The notes beneath the pieces were generated by a model. It saw only the letters and a program-made list of their open reading frames with translations, was not told where the DNA came from and did not search any database. 64,000 nucleotides of DNA from Flavobacterium sp. UBA6721 (GTDB taxonomy: Bacteria; Bacteroidota; Bacteroidia; Flavobacteriales; Flavobacteriaceae), in the NCBI GenBank assembly GCA_002454195.1, contig DKIJ01000002.1, forward strand, positions 1 to 64,000, given 5' to 3'. The position numbers were made by a program, and so were the translations under genes. Position 1 is the stretch's first letter. The number at the start of each line of letters is the position of its first letter. Below, piece after piece: positions 8,396 to 17,151 of this stretch.

Positions 8396-9261
8396 ATAGA
8401 AGAGATGTAATGAAGAAACTTGCTATAGGTAGTGTATTATTTTCAACACCGCAAGTATTTTTTTCGCAGAAAATCAATGAAAATAAAAAAATGAATTCAA
8501 TGGGTAATATTAATCATTCTGTTTGCAGGTGGATTTTTAATGAGTTGCCAATAGAAGATTTATGTGTATTGGTAAAAAAGATTGGATTTTCTGCAATTGA
8601 TTTGGTTGAGCCTAGCGATTTCCCTGTATTGAAGAAATACGGTATAGATTCTTCCATGTGTACCGGAGCTCACATTAGTCTTACGGAAGGATGGAATAAT
8701 CCCAAAAATCATGAAGTTTTGATTGGCAATTATTTGAAACATATTGATTTAGTTGCTGATGCAGGGTACAAAAACTTAATATGTTTCAGTGGGAATCGTA
8801 ATGGGATGGATGAAGAAGAGGGGTTGATGAATTGTGTGGCAGGTTTAAAACAAATTATTGAAAAAGCTGAAAAGCGAGGGGTTGTAATTCAGATGGAATT
8901 ATTTAATAGTAAAGTAGATCATCCTGATTATATGGCGGATTCTTCTAGATGGGGAATTGAACTTTGCAAACGTTTAGAGAGTGATAATTTTAAACTGCTA
9001 TATGATATTTACCATATGCAAATTATGGAGGGAAATATTATTGAAACTATTCAAAAAAATCATCAATATTTTGGACATTATCATACAGCTGGTGTTCCAG
9101 GTAGACATGAAATTGATGATTCACAAGAATTATATTACCCTGCAATAATGAAAGCTATTGTTGCAACAGGATACAAAGGCTATGTTGCACAAGAGTTTAT
9201 TCCTTTGGCAAAAGATAAAGATTTGGCTTTAAAAAAAGCAATTCAACTTTGTGATATTTAA
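8392..9261 (+). CDS. Hydroxypyruvate isomerase/sugar-isomerase-like TIM barrel with Tat-like leader
   Basis: A 289-residue protein of the AP-endonuclease-2/sugar phosphate isomerase superfamily, closest in feel to hydroxypyruvate isomerases (NHSVCRWIFNELPIEDL, a QMELFNS strand, LLYDIYHMQIMEGN, and HYHTAGVPGRHEID near the end). Metal ligands of this fold (Glu in QMELFNS, Asp/His in YDIYHMQ, His in GHYHTAG, Glu in AQEFIP) all appear present. MNRRDVMKKLAIGSVLF is a twin-arginine-type leader, so the enzyme is probably exported, unlike ordinary isomerases. Proteins of this fold include 3-keto-glycoside lyases and keto-sugar isomerases. It overlaps the permease stop by four bases. Confidence 0.82.
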   Translation: MNRRDVMKKLAIGSVLFSTPQVFFSQKINENKKMNSMGNINHSVCRWIFNELPIEDLCVLVKKIGFSAIDLVEPSDFPVLKKYGIDSSMCTGAHISLTEGWNNPKNHEVLIGNYLKHIDLVADAGYKNLICFSGNRNGMDEEEGLMNCVAGLKQIIEKAEKRGVVIQMELFNSKVDHPDYMADSSRWGIELCKRLESDNFKLLYDIYHMQIMEGNIIETIQKNHQYFGHYHTAGVPGRHEIDDSQELYYPAIMKAIVATGYKGYVAQEFIPLAKDKDLALKKAIQLCDI

Positions 9262-9292
9262 AAAAAAACAACGATTATAAAAATTAAATAGT

Positions 9293-10978
9293 ATGGCAGA
9301 TAATCAATATGATGCAATAGTAGTTGGTTCTGGAATTTCTGGTGGATGGGCAGCTAAAGAGTTAACTGAAAAAGGCTTGAAAGTGTTACTTCTTGAAAGA
9401 GGTCACAACATAGAGCATATAAAAGATTATGTGGAACAAAATAAACCTATTTGGGAATATCCACATCGTCATTATAGACCAACCAAACAGATGATTAAAG
9501 AAAACCCTGTGTTGAAGAGGGATTATCCATTAAACGAACGAAATCTGTCTTACTGGGCTAGTGATAAGGATAATCCATATACTGAAACAAAGCCTTTTGA
9601 TTGGTTTAGAGGATATCATGTTGGGGGGCGTTCTTTAATGTGGGGAAGACAATCGTATCGTTGGAGTGATCTTGATTTTGAAGCTAATTTAAAGGATGGT
9701 ATTGCAATAGATTGGCCGATACGATACAATGATATTGCTCCGTGGTATAGCTATGTGGAAAAATTTATTGGAGTAAGTGGTTCAAAAGAAAATCTATCTC
9801 AATTACCGGATAGTGAATTTTTACCTCCAATGGATTTAAATGTAGTTGAAAAAACAGTAGCTTCTAGGATAAAAGAGCATTATAATAATGCTAGAACTTT
9901 AATCATAGGTAGAGTAGCTCATGTAACTAAGGCTATTAAAGACAGGACTCCTTGTCAATTTAGAAACATGTGTTGGAATGGTTGTCAATTTGGTGGGTAT
10001 TTTTCTACGCAATCATCTACTTTGCCTGCTGCGGTGAAAACGGGGAATTTGACGCTACGTCCATTTTCAATTGTTAAAGAAATATTATATGATAAAAACA
10101 CCAAAAAAGCGACTGGAGTAACGGTTATTGATGCTGAAACTAATGAAGAAATGGTGTTTTCAAGTAAAATTGTTTTCTTGTGTGCATCTGCATTTAATTC
10201 AACATGGATATTAATGAATTCAGCTAAAGATGTCTGGAAAGATGGTTTAGGTAGTAGTAGTGGAGAATTAGGTCACAATGCAATGGATCATCATTTTAGA
10301 GTTGGGGCATCTGGAGATTTTGAAGGTCATGAAGATTCTTATTATTATGGTTTTAGACCTAATGGTTTTTACATTCCTAGATATCAGAATTTAGATGGAA
10401 ATTCAAAAAGAGATTACATTAGAGGTTTTGGATATCAGGGAAGCGCTTCCAGAAACGGATGGAAAAGTCAGGTTGCTGAAATGAATATAGGTAAAGATTT
10501 AAAAGATCAATTTGGAGAACCAGGAAATTGGAGTATTGGTGCAACTGCATTTGGAGAAATGTTGCCATATCATGAAAATAAAATAAGTCTTGATCCAAAT
10601 AAAAAGGATAAATGGGGTTTACCAGTTTTGAATTTTGATGTAGAGATCAAAGAAAATGAGAAGAAAATGCGTGAAGATATGAAAAATGACATGAAAGAAA
10701 TGTTAGAAATCGCTGGCGCTAAAAATGTAAAAGTTTTTGAATCTGATTATGCTCCTGGAATGGGGATTCATGAAATGGGTACTGCGAGAATGGGAAGAGA
10801 TCCTAAAACTTCAGTTCTTAACGGAAATAATCAGGTATGGGATTGCTTAAATGTTTTTGTTACTGATGGAGCATGTATGACCTCGGCGAGTTGCGTTAAT
10901 CCTTCATTGACCTATATGGCATTAACAGCAAGAGCGGCTAATTTTGCAGCTGAAGAATTGAAAAAAGGAAATTTATAA
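9293..10978 (+). CDS. GMC family FAD-dependent oxidoreductase (sugar dehydrogenase large subunit)
   Basis: A 561-residue flavoprotein. The FAD fold starts at once (YDAIVVGSGISGGWAAKEL, GxGxxG at 12-18; LLLERG), and the C-terminal substrate domain holds His493 in GIHEMGTARMG and Asn536 in CVNPSLTYMA, the His/Asn pair of GMC enzymes. CQFRNMCWNGC (Cys221, 227, 231) is a cysteine cluster seen in membrane-linked gluconate/sorbitol dehydrogenase types. No signal peptide is visible; export is probably by riding with the Tat-signal small subunit encoded next. Likely role: oxidation of a glycoside, probably at C3, with electrons passed to the cytochrome encoded downstream. Confidence 0.92.
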   Translation: MADNQYDAIVVGSGISGGWAAKELTEKGLKVLLLERGHNIEHIKDYVEQNKPIWEYPHRHYRPTKQMIKENPVLKRDYPLNERNLSYWASDKDNPYTETKPFDWFRGYHVGGRSLMWGRQSYRWSDLDFEANLKDGIAIDWPIRYNDIAPWYSYVEKFIGVSGSKENLSQLPDSEFLPPMDLNVVEKTVASRIKEHYNNARTLIIGRVAHVTKAIKDRTPCQFRNMCWNGCQFGGYFSTQSSTLPAAVKTGNLTLRPFSIVKEILYDKNTKKATGVTVIDAETNEEMVFSSKIVFLCASAFNSTWILMNSAKDVWKDGLGSSSGELGHNAMDHHFRVGASGDFEGHEDSYYYGFRPNGFYIPRYQNLDGNSKRDYIRGFGYQGSASRNGWKSQVAEMNIGKDLKDQFGEPGNWSIGATAFGEMLPYHENKISLDPNKKDKWGLPVLNFDVEIKENEKKMREDMKNDMKEMLEIAGAKNVKVFESDYAPGMGIHEMGTARMGRDPKTSVLNGNNQVWDCLNVFVTDGACMTSASCVNPSLTYMALTARAANFAAEELKKGNL

Positions 10979-11000
10979 AATTAATCAAATACGAAAGCAT

Positions 11001-11537
11001 ATGAATCGCAGAGATTTAATAAAAAATATTGCAATAATTAGTGGAGGATTATTTGTTGGTTCAAATTTTCTTTTAACCAGCTGTAAAAGAGATGATGCAG
11101 GGGCGTTAGTTTTAAGTGAAGATTTAATGAAACTTTTAACTGAAATTAGTGATACTATAATTCCTGAGACAGAAACTGTAGGTGCTAAGGCTGTGGATTC
11201 TGCCGAATTTATAAAAAAAGTTTTTCAGGATATTTATAGTGAAAAGGAGCAACAAGATTTCATTAATGCACTTCATTTGATAAATGATGAAGCCAAAAAA
11301 ACAGAAGGAAAAGAATTTGTTGAACTAAATGCACAAAAAAGAGCAGAAATTTTTAACAAGGTTAAAGATCCAAAAAATACAGGATTTTTGTCGATGTATC
11401 AAATGGTGTTGTTTGCGTATCTTACTTCAGAGAAAGGAATGCAGGCATCATTCCGTTATACACCTGTACCGGGTGCTCAACACGGAGAGATTCCATATAA
11501 AAAAGGAGATAAGATGTTTATAGGATTAAACGGTTAA
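11001..11537 (+). CDS. Gluconate 2-dehydrogenase subunit 3 family protein (Tat/lipoprotein leader)
   Basis: A 178-residue small subunit that normally escorts GMC dehydrogenases across the membrane. The leader MNRRDLIKNIAIISGGLFVG has twin arginines and is followed by a lipobox-like LLTSC (Cys29), so it may be a Tat-exported lipoprotein. The mature part has the family pattern LLTEISDTIIPETETVGAKA and closes with FRYTPVPGAQHGEIPY. It begins 22 bases after the GMC gene. Known subunit-3 proteins carry no cofactor of their own. Confidence 0.9.
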   Translation: MNRRDLIKNIAIISGGLFVGSNFLLTSCKRDDAGALVLSEDLMKLLTEISDTIIPETETVGAKAVDSAEFIKKVFQDIYSEKEQQDFINALHLINDEAKKTEGKEFVELNAQKRAEIFNKVKDPKNTGFLSMYQMVLFAYLTSEKGMQASFRYTPVPGAQHGEIPYKKGDKMFIGLNG

Positions 11538-11556
11538 TGATTAATTAAATGGTGTT

Positions 11557-13884
11557 ATGAAAAAACTCCTTTTCTTAAGTTTATCGACTGCAATATTAAG
11601 TATTAACTTATATAGCCAAAAAGATTGGTCTGAAATTTCTAAAAACTCATATTCAATTATTAAAAATAATAATGGATTAACTTTAGGATACAATCCTCAA
11701 TCTGGGGTTAAAATTTTAACAGTAGATGGTTTGGCTTTTAAAGATTTAAACAAAAATAATGTTTTAGATACTTATGAAGATTGGAGATTAAACGTTAATG
11801 AACGTGCTAAAAATTTAGCTTCTTTAATGTCTGTTGAGCAAATTGCAGGATTAATGCTTTACAGTCGTCATCAATCAGTCCCAGCAAGTGAAACAGGTAG
11901 ATTTTTAGGTACTTATGGAGGAAAAAAATTTTCTGAAAGCGGAGCAAAAGTTTCTGACTTATCCGATCAGCAAATGGATTTTTTGACTAATGACAATTTA
12001 CGTCATGTTCTAATAACATCAGTTCAAAGTCCTACAGATGCTGCTATTTGGAATAATAATATTCAAAGTTTATCTGAACGTATTGGATTAGGAATTCCAG
12101 TTAATAATAGTTCAGATCCTCGTCATGGTGCTAATAAAAATGCCGAATATAATGCAGGTTCTGGAGGGACTATTTCTCAGTGGCCTGAGGAATTAGGATT
12201 ATCAGCAACCTTTGATCCTGCTGTTACTGAATTATTTGGTAAAATAGCTGCTGAAGAGTATAGGTCATTAGGAATTACAACGGCTTTATCGCCTCAAATT
12301 GATTTGGCTACTGAACCAAGATGGAACCGTTTTATAGGAACTTTTGGAGAAGACCCAAAATTAGCTACAGATATGGCCCGAGCTTATGTTGATGGTTTTC
12401 AAAGTTCTGTTAATTCAATCGAAAGTTACAATGGATGGGGAATTAAAAGTGTAAATGCTATGGTTAAACATTGGCCAGGTGGCGGTCCGGAAGAAGGAGG
12501 TCGTGATGCACATTTTGCCTATGGTAAATTTGCCGTTTATCCAGGAAATAATTTTGATATGCATCTTAAAACATTTATAGATGGTGCATTTAAATTAAAT
12601 GGGAAAACCAAATCTGCATCAGCAGTAATGCCTTATTATACTATTTCTTTTAATCAAGATAAAAAGTACGGTGAGAATATAGGGAATGGTTTTAGCAAAT
12701 ATATTATTACTGATTTGTTAAGAGACAAATACAATTACGATGGAGTTGTTTGTACTGATTGGCTTATTACGGCTGATGAGGGAGATAAACCAGATGTATT
12801 TGCGGGAAAATCTTGGGGTGTTGAAAAATTAAGTGTTGCTGAAAGACACTATAAAGTTTTGATGGCTGGTGTTGATCAATTTGGTGGAAATAATGATGCT
12901 AAACCTGTTATTGAGGCCTATAAAATGGGGGTGAAAGAATATGGAGAAACCTTTATGAGACAGCGTTTTGAGCAATCAGCAGTACGATTGTTACTTAATA
13001 TTTTCAGAGTTGGGTTATTTGAAAATCCATACTTAGATATCGAAGAAACAAATGCCACAATTGGAAAACCAGAATTTATGAAAGCTGGTTATCAAGCACA
13101 ATTAAAATCAATTGTTTTGTTAAAAAATAAAAATAATATTTTACCATTACCATTAAAAAAAACAGTTTATATACCTAAACGTATTACACCAGCTTCAATT
13201 AATTTTTTTGGTATGCCAGTACCTGAAATTGTTGAATATCCAGTAAATCTAGATTTAATAAAAAAATATTATAACGTTACCGATAAACCAAGTGAAGCTG
13301 ATTTTGCTTTTATTTTTATGAAAAGTCCTGTGAGTGCAGGATATAGTGCAAGAGATAGACAGGAGGGAGGTAATGGTTATCTTCCAATTAGTTTGCAGTT
13401 GAAAGATTACAAAGCAACAACAGCAAGAGCCCATAGTATTGCAGCAGGAGATCCTGTAGTTGATCCAACAATTACAGATAGAAGTTATTTGAATAAGGTT
13501 TCCAAGTCAAATTCTTATCCTGATTTGAATACTATATATGAGACAAAAAAAGCAATGAAAGGTAAACCAGTTATTGCATTAATCAATGTTTCAAATCCGA
13601 TGGTTTTCAGTGAGTTTGAAAAAGAAGTAGATGCCATTGTTTGTGACTTTGGTGTTCAAATTGAAGCACAAATGGATATTATATCTGGAAAAGTGGAGCC
13701 TTCTGGTTTATTGCCTTTACAAATGCCAATAAATATGGAGACTGTAGAAAAACAATTTGAAGATGTTCCGAGAGATATGATTCCATATAAAGATTCTTTA
13801 AAGAATACATACGATTTTGGTTTTGGTTTAAATTGGAAGGGTGTCATTAATGATTGGAGAACAACAAAATATATTAATAAGTAA
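11557..13884 (+). CDS. Glycoside hydrolase family 3 protein (exo-beta-glucosidase type)
   Basis: A 775-residue secreted enzyme. The signal peptide is MKKLLFLSLSTAILSINLYSQ. The N-terminal barrel holds KHWPGGGPEEGGRDAH and a nucleophile strand VVCTDW with Asp401; the C-terminal alpha/beta domain starts with SIVLLKNKNNILPLP near residue 515 and closes with an FGFGL segment typical of the family. GH3 enzymes release glucose, xylose or N-acetylglucosamine from the non-reducing end. Placed between the small subunit and a second isomerase, it probably feeds the oxidation system with substrate or product, but I cannot name the sugar. Confidence 0.93.
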   Translation: MKKLLFLSLSTAILSINLYSQKDWSEISKNSYSIIKNNNGLTLGYNPQSGVKILTVDGLAFKDLNKNNVLDTYEDWRLNVNERAKNLASLMSVEQIAGLMLYSRHQSVPASETGRFLGTYGGKKFSESGAKVSDLSDQQMDFLTNDNLRHVLITSVQSPTDAAIWNNNIQSLSERIGLGIPVNNSSDPRHGANKNAEYNAGSGGTISQWPEELGLSATFDPAVTELFGKIAAEEYRSLGITTALSPQIDLATEPRWNRFIGTFGEDPKLATDMARAYVDGFQSSVNSIESYNGWGIKSVNAMVKHWPGGGPEEGGRDAHFAYGKFAVYPGNNFDMHLKTFIDGAFKLNGKTKSASAVMPYYTISFNQDKKYGENIGNGFSKYIITDLLRDKYNYDGVVCTDWLITADEGDKPDVFAGKSWGVEKLSVAERHYKVLMAGVDQFGGNNDAKPVIEAYKMGVKEYGETFMRQRFEQSAVRLLLNIFRVGLFENPYLDIEETNATIGKPEFMKAGYQAQLKSIVLLKNKNNILPLPLKKTVYIPKRITPASINFFGMPVPEIVEYPVNLDLIKKYYNVTDKPSEADFAFIFMKSPVSAGYSARDRQEGGNGYLPISLQLKDYKATTARAHSIAAGDPVVDPTITDRSYLNKVSKSNSYPDLNTIYETKKAMKGKPVIALINVSNPMVFSEFEKEVDAIVCDFGVQIEAQMDIISGKVEPSGLLPLQMPINMETVEKQFEDVPRDMIPYKDSLKNTYDFGFGLNWKGVINDWRTTKYINK

Positions 13885-13901
13885 AATTTATCTTTTAAAT
13901 T

Positions 13902-14765
13902 ATGAATAGAAGACAATTTGTTATAAAATCAAGTCAAGCTGCAGCACTTTTATCAGTGTTACCAACATTTGCTTGTTCAAGTCAAAAAGGAATTTCAAGT
14001 GGAATTTTTAATGATTTTGGAATACAATTATGGACATTACGTGATATTATTTATGCTAATCCAAAAGAAACTATTCAGCAAATAGGAAAAATGGGATTTA
14101 CTCAAATTGAAAGTTTTGAAGGAAATCAGGGTATTTTTTGGGGTATGCAACCAAAAGAATTTAAATCATTTCTAGATGGTGAAGGTTTAAATTTTGTAAG
14201 TTCACATTGTAATTGGAAAGAAAATTTAGCGCAAAAGGCTGCTGATGTTGCAAGTATTGGTGGTAAATATTTGATTTGCCCATGGTTAGGTCCACAAAAA
14301 TCTATTGATGATTTTAAAAGATATGCGGATGAATTTAATAAAGCGGGTGAAATTTGCAAAAAAGAGGGTGTACGATTTGCTTATCATAATCATGATTATT
14401 CATTTCAATTGTTAGAAGGACAAATTCCTCAACAGATTTTTTTAGACAATACTGATCCTGAATTAGTTGATTTTGAAATGGATATTTATTGGGTAGTTAC
14501 TGCAGGTATAGATCCAATTGAATATATGACAAATTATAAAAATAGATTTAGACTTTGTCACATTAAAGATAGAAATAAAAACACCACTGAAGCTTTTGAT
14601 TCTTGTACTTTAGGTGAAGGAATGATTGACTATGGTTCTATTTTAACAAAAGCAAAAGCATTAGGTATGGAATATTTTATCTATGAACAAGAAAAATACA
14701 ATGATAAAGGTGTTATTGTAAATGCCAAAGAAAGTTCGGAATATTTAAAAAAAATGAAATTATAA
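13902..14765 (+). CDS. Sugar phosphate isomerase/epimerase-like TIM barrel, exported lipoprotein leader
   Basis: A 287-residue AP-endonuclease-2-like TIM barrel. MNRRQFVIKSSQAAALLSVLPTFACSS has twin arginines, a hydrophobic core and a lipobox-like TFAC (Cys25), implying a periplasmic lipoprotein. Barrel strands are visible as GIQLWTLRD, YLICPWLG, FAYHNHDYSFQ (metal His), DFEMDIYW (Asp/Glu) and LCHIKDR (metal His); the final metal Glu would be YEQEK. It starts 18 bases after the GH3 stop. Members convert keto- and aldo-sugars or eliminate 3-keto-glycosides; the context favours a 3-keto-glycoside enzyme. Confidence 0.85.
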   Translation: MNRRQFVIKSSQAAALLSVLPTFACSSQKGISSGIFNDFGIQLWTLRDIIYANPKETIQQIGKMGFTQIESFEGNQGIFWGMQPKEFKSFLDGEGLNFVSSHCNWKENLAQKAADVASIGGKYLICPWLGPQKSIDDFKRYADEFNKAGEICKKEGVRFAYHNHDYSFQLLEGQIPQQIFLDNTDPELVDFEMDIYWVVTAGIDPIEYMTNYKNRFRLCHIKDRNKNTTEAFDSCTLGEGMIDYGSILTKAKALGMEYFIYEQEKYNDKGVIVNAKESSEYLKKMKL

Positions 14766-14771
14766 TTTAGG

Positions 14772-15824
14772 ATGAAAACAATTAAAGGACCTGCTCTGTT
14801 TTTAGCTCAATTTTATGGAGATAAAGAACCCTATAATTCAATTGATAATATTTGTCAATGGGCTTCTGATTTAGGTTACAAAGGTGTTCAAATTCCAACA
14901 TGGGATTCAAAATATTTTAATCTTGAAAAAGTAGCTACAGATAAAGTTTTTGCTCAAGAATATAAAGCCAAAATTAATAGTTATGGTTTAGAAATCACAG
15001 AACTATCTTCTCATTTGCAAGGACAATTGATAGCGGTAAATCCTGCATATGATCAACTCTTTGATGGTTTTGCGCCAGAAGTTTGTAAAAATAATCCTAA
15101 AGAAAGATATAATTGGGCTGTTCAACAATTAAAATGGGCTGCAAAAGCTTCAGAAAATTTAGGTTTGAATGCTCATGCAACTTTTAGCGGATCATTACTT
15201 TGGCATACTGTGTATCCTTGGCCTCAAAGACCTGCGGGATTAGTAGAAGAAGGTTTTACTGAATTAGCAAAACGCTGGACTCCTATTTTAAATGAATTTG
15301 ATTCTTGTGGAGTAGATTTATGTTATGAAATTCATGCTGGAGAAGATTTACATGATGGTATTTCGTACGAAATGTTTTTAGATAAAGTAAATCAACATCA
15401 AAGAGCTTGTTTGTTATATGATCCCTCACATTTTATTTTGCAATGCTTGGATTATGTAACCTATATTGATCACTATCATGAACGTATTAAGGCATGTCAT
15501 ATCAAAGATGCTGAGTTTCGTCCCAATGGGAAACAAGGTGTTTATGGCGGTTTTCAAAGTTGGACAAATAGAGCAGGGAGATTCCGTTCTTTAGGTGATG
15601 GCCAAGTTGATTTTAAAACAGTCTTTAGTAAATTAGCTCATTATGATTTTCCTGGTTGGGCCGTTTTAGAATGGGAATGCTGTTATAAGAATCAAGATGA
15701 TGGAGCAAAAGAAGGAGTGGAGTTTATTAAAAATCATATTATAAATGTTACTGATAAAGCATTTGATGATTTTGCAGGTGTTGAACAAGACAATGAATTG
15801 AATAGAAAAATTTTAGGAATATAA
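14772..15824 (+). CDS. Sugar phosphate isomerase/epimerase-like TIM barrel, cytosolic
   Basis: A 350-residue TIM barrel with no leader: MKTIKGPALFLAQFYGDKEP starts directly in the first strand. Metal-site strands are LCYEIHAGEDLHDG (Glu and His), LLYDPSHFILQ (Asp, His), ACHIKDAEFRPNG (His) and WAVLEWECC (Glu). It is the third enzyme of this fold in the cluster and is larger than the other two. It starts six bases after the previous stop. Inferred job: isomerisation or lyase step on imported keto-sugar. All expected metal ligands look intact. Confidence 0.87.
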   Translation: MKTIKGPALFLAQFYGDKEPYNSIDNICQWASDLGYKGVQIPTWDSKYFNLEKVATDKVFAQEYKAKINSYGLEITELSSHLQGQLIAVNPAYDQLFDGFAPEVCKNNPKERYNWAVQQLKWAAKASENLGLNAHATFSGSLLWHTVYPWPQRPAGLVEEGFTELAKRWTPILNEFDSCGVDLCYEIHAGEDLHDGISYEMFLDKVNQHQRACLLYDPSHFILQCLDYVTYIDHYHERIKACHIKDAEFRPNGKQGVYGGFQSWTNRAGRFRSLGDGQVDFKTVFSKLAHYDFPGWAVLEWECCYKNQDDGAKEGVEFIKNHIINVTDKAFDDFAGVEQDNELNRKILGI

Positions 15825-15840
15825 ATAATACTATATAATA

Positions 15841-16248
15841 ATGAAAAAAGTTATTTTAACAATAATAATGGCAACTTTTGTGCTATCCTGCGGTCAAAAA
15901 AAGGAGGAGAATAATGAACAAGATAATGTGTCAACAATTAATTCTGAAGCAACTACTAATGAAGGGATGAAAAGTGACACTCCCGAAATAGCTCCTGAGT
16001 TTCAAAAAGGAGCCGATTTAATAGCCGCAAATGATTGCTTAGGATGTCATAAAGTAAATGAAAAACTAGTAGGGCCATCTTATAAAGAAATTGCTGCGAA
16101 ATATACTCTTAATGATATAGAATCTTTAACAAACAAAATTATTGTTGGAGGTAAAGGTAATTGGGGTGAAGTTCCTATGACAGCCCATTCAGCTTTATCA
16201 CAAGATGATGCAAATGAAATGGTTAAATACATTATGTCATTAAAGTAA
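15841..16248 (+). CDS. Periplasmic lipoprotein c-type cytochrome
   Basis: A 135-residue single-heme cytochrome. MKKVILTIIMATFVLSCGQ is a lipoprotein signal with Cys17 following. CLGCH (Cys66, Cys69, His70) binds heme c, and Met113 in EVPMTAH is the likely axial ligand; the fold is cytochrome c class I. A low-complexity Asn/Thr/Glu linker separates the lipid anchor from the heme domain. In this operon it is the natural electron acceptor for the GMC dehydrogenase, passing electrons to the respiratory chain. Confidence 0.9.
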   Translation: MKKVILTIIMATFVLSCGQKKEENNEQDNVSTINSEATTNEGMKSDTPEIAPEFQKGADLIAANDCLGCHKVNEKLVGPSYKEIAAKYTLNDIESLTNKIIVGGKGNWGEVPMTAHSALSQDDANEMVKYIMSLK

Positions 16249-16280
16249 TAGTAATAATTAATATATAACAAAAGCATAAA

Positions 16281-17054
16281 ATGAAAAAAATAGTATTAGT
16301 TGCTTCCATCTTGTTTTTATCTATGGCTTTCAAAAAAGAAAAAACAGAAACTGTTGTTGCCCAAAATCAAAATGTGCAAAATGATTCATTAGCATTAAAT
16401 ACATTATCTGATGCAGAAAAAGCAGAAGGTTGGGAATTGTTATTTGATGGAAAATCTATTGAAGGTTGGCATAAATATGGTTCAGATTCTATTGGAAAAG
16501 CATGGGTAATAAATGATAATTCGCTGCATTTAGAAGTTTCGGATAAAGAAGATTGGCAAGCTGCAAATGGTGGAGATATTATTTCAGCCAAAGAATATGC
16601 TAATTTTCATTTAAAACTAGATTGGAAAATATCTAAGGATGGTAATAGTGGTGTAATTTTTTACATTCATGAGGATGCAAACCAATACAAGTTTCCATGG
16701 ATGACAGGTCCTGAAATGCAAGTGTTAGATAATGTAGGACATCCAGACTCTAAAATTATTAAACATAGAGCAGGAGATTTATATGATTTGATTACTTCAA
16801 AAGAGACTGTAAAACCAGCAGAAGAATGGAATCATGCTGAGATTATTTCAAATAAAGGAAATTTACAATTTTTTCTAAATGGAGAGAAAGTAGTTGAAAC
16901 TACTATGTGGGACGATGCTTGGAAAAAGATGATTGCTGGTTCTAAATTCCACGAATTCCCTGGTTTTGGTACTTACAAAACAGGAAAAATTGGTTTACAA
17001 GATCATGGTAATAATGTGTGGTTTAGAAATATAAAAATTAAGGAAATTAAATAA
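16281..17054 (+). CDS. DUF1080 protein (3-keto-disaccharide hydrolase-like)
   Basis: A 257-residue secreted protein. After a signal peptide and linker, one concanavalin-like DUF1080 domain runs from about residue 50 (WELLFDGKSIEGWHKYG) through NGGDIISAKEYANFHLKLDW, GNSGVIFYIHE and GPEMQVLDN, to GLQDHGNNVWFRNIKIKE at the end. DUF1080 members have been described as hydrolases or lyases acting on 3-keto-glycosides. It is the last gene of the operon, followed by a strong terminator. Its presence beside the GMC pair, cytochrome c and three isomerase-fold enzymes is the best evidence for a 3-keto pathway. Confidence 0.9.
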   Translation: MKKIVLVASILFLSMAFKKEKTETVVAQNQNVQNDSLALNTLSDAEKAEGWELLFDGKSIEGWHKYGSDSIGKAWVINDNSLHLEVSDKEDWQAANGGDIISAKEYANFHLKLDWKISKDGNSGVIFYIHEDANQYKFPWMTGPEMQVLDNVGHPDSKIIKHRAGDLYDLITSKETVKPAEEWNHAEIISNKGNLQFFLNGEKVVETTMWDDAWKKMIAGSKFHEFPGFGTYKTGKIGLQDHGNNVWFRNIKIKEIK

Positions 17055-17076
17055 TTAAAATATTTTTCCACAAAAA

Positions 17077-17107
17077 AACCTTTGTAACTATTGTAGTTAC
17101 AAAGGTT
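17077..17107. terminator. Bidirectional terminator after the keto-sugar operon
   Basis: A perfect 14-bp stem AACCTTTGTAACTA / TAGTTACAAAGGTT with loop TTG is flanked by A and T runs. It separates the plus-strand sugar operon from the minus-strand arginine operon. Confidence 0.85.
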
Positions 17108-17151
17108 TTTTGTTTTTTGTGAAATATGATTTAAAATTGATTATTATAGAT

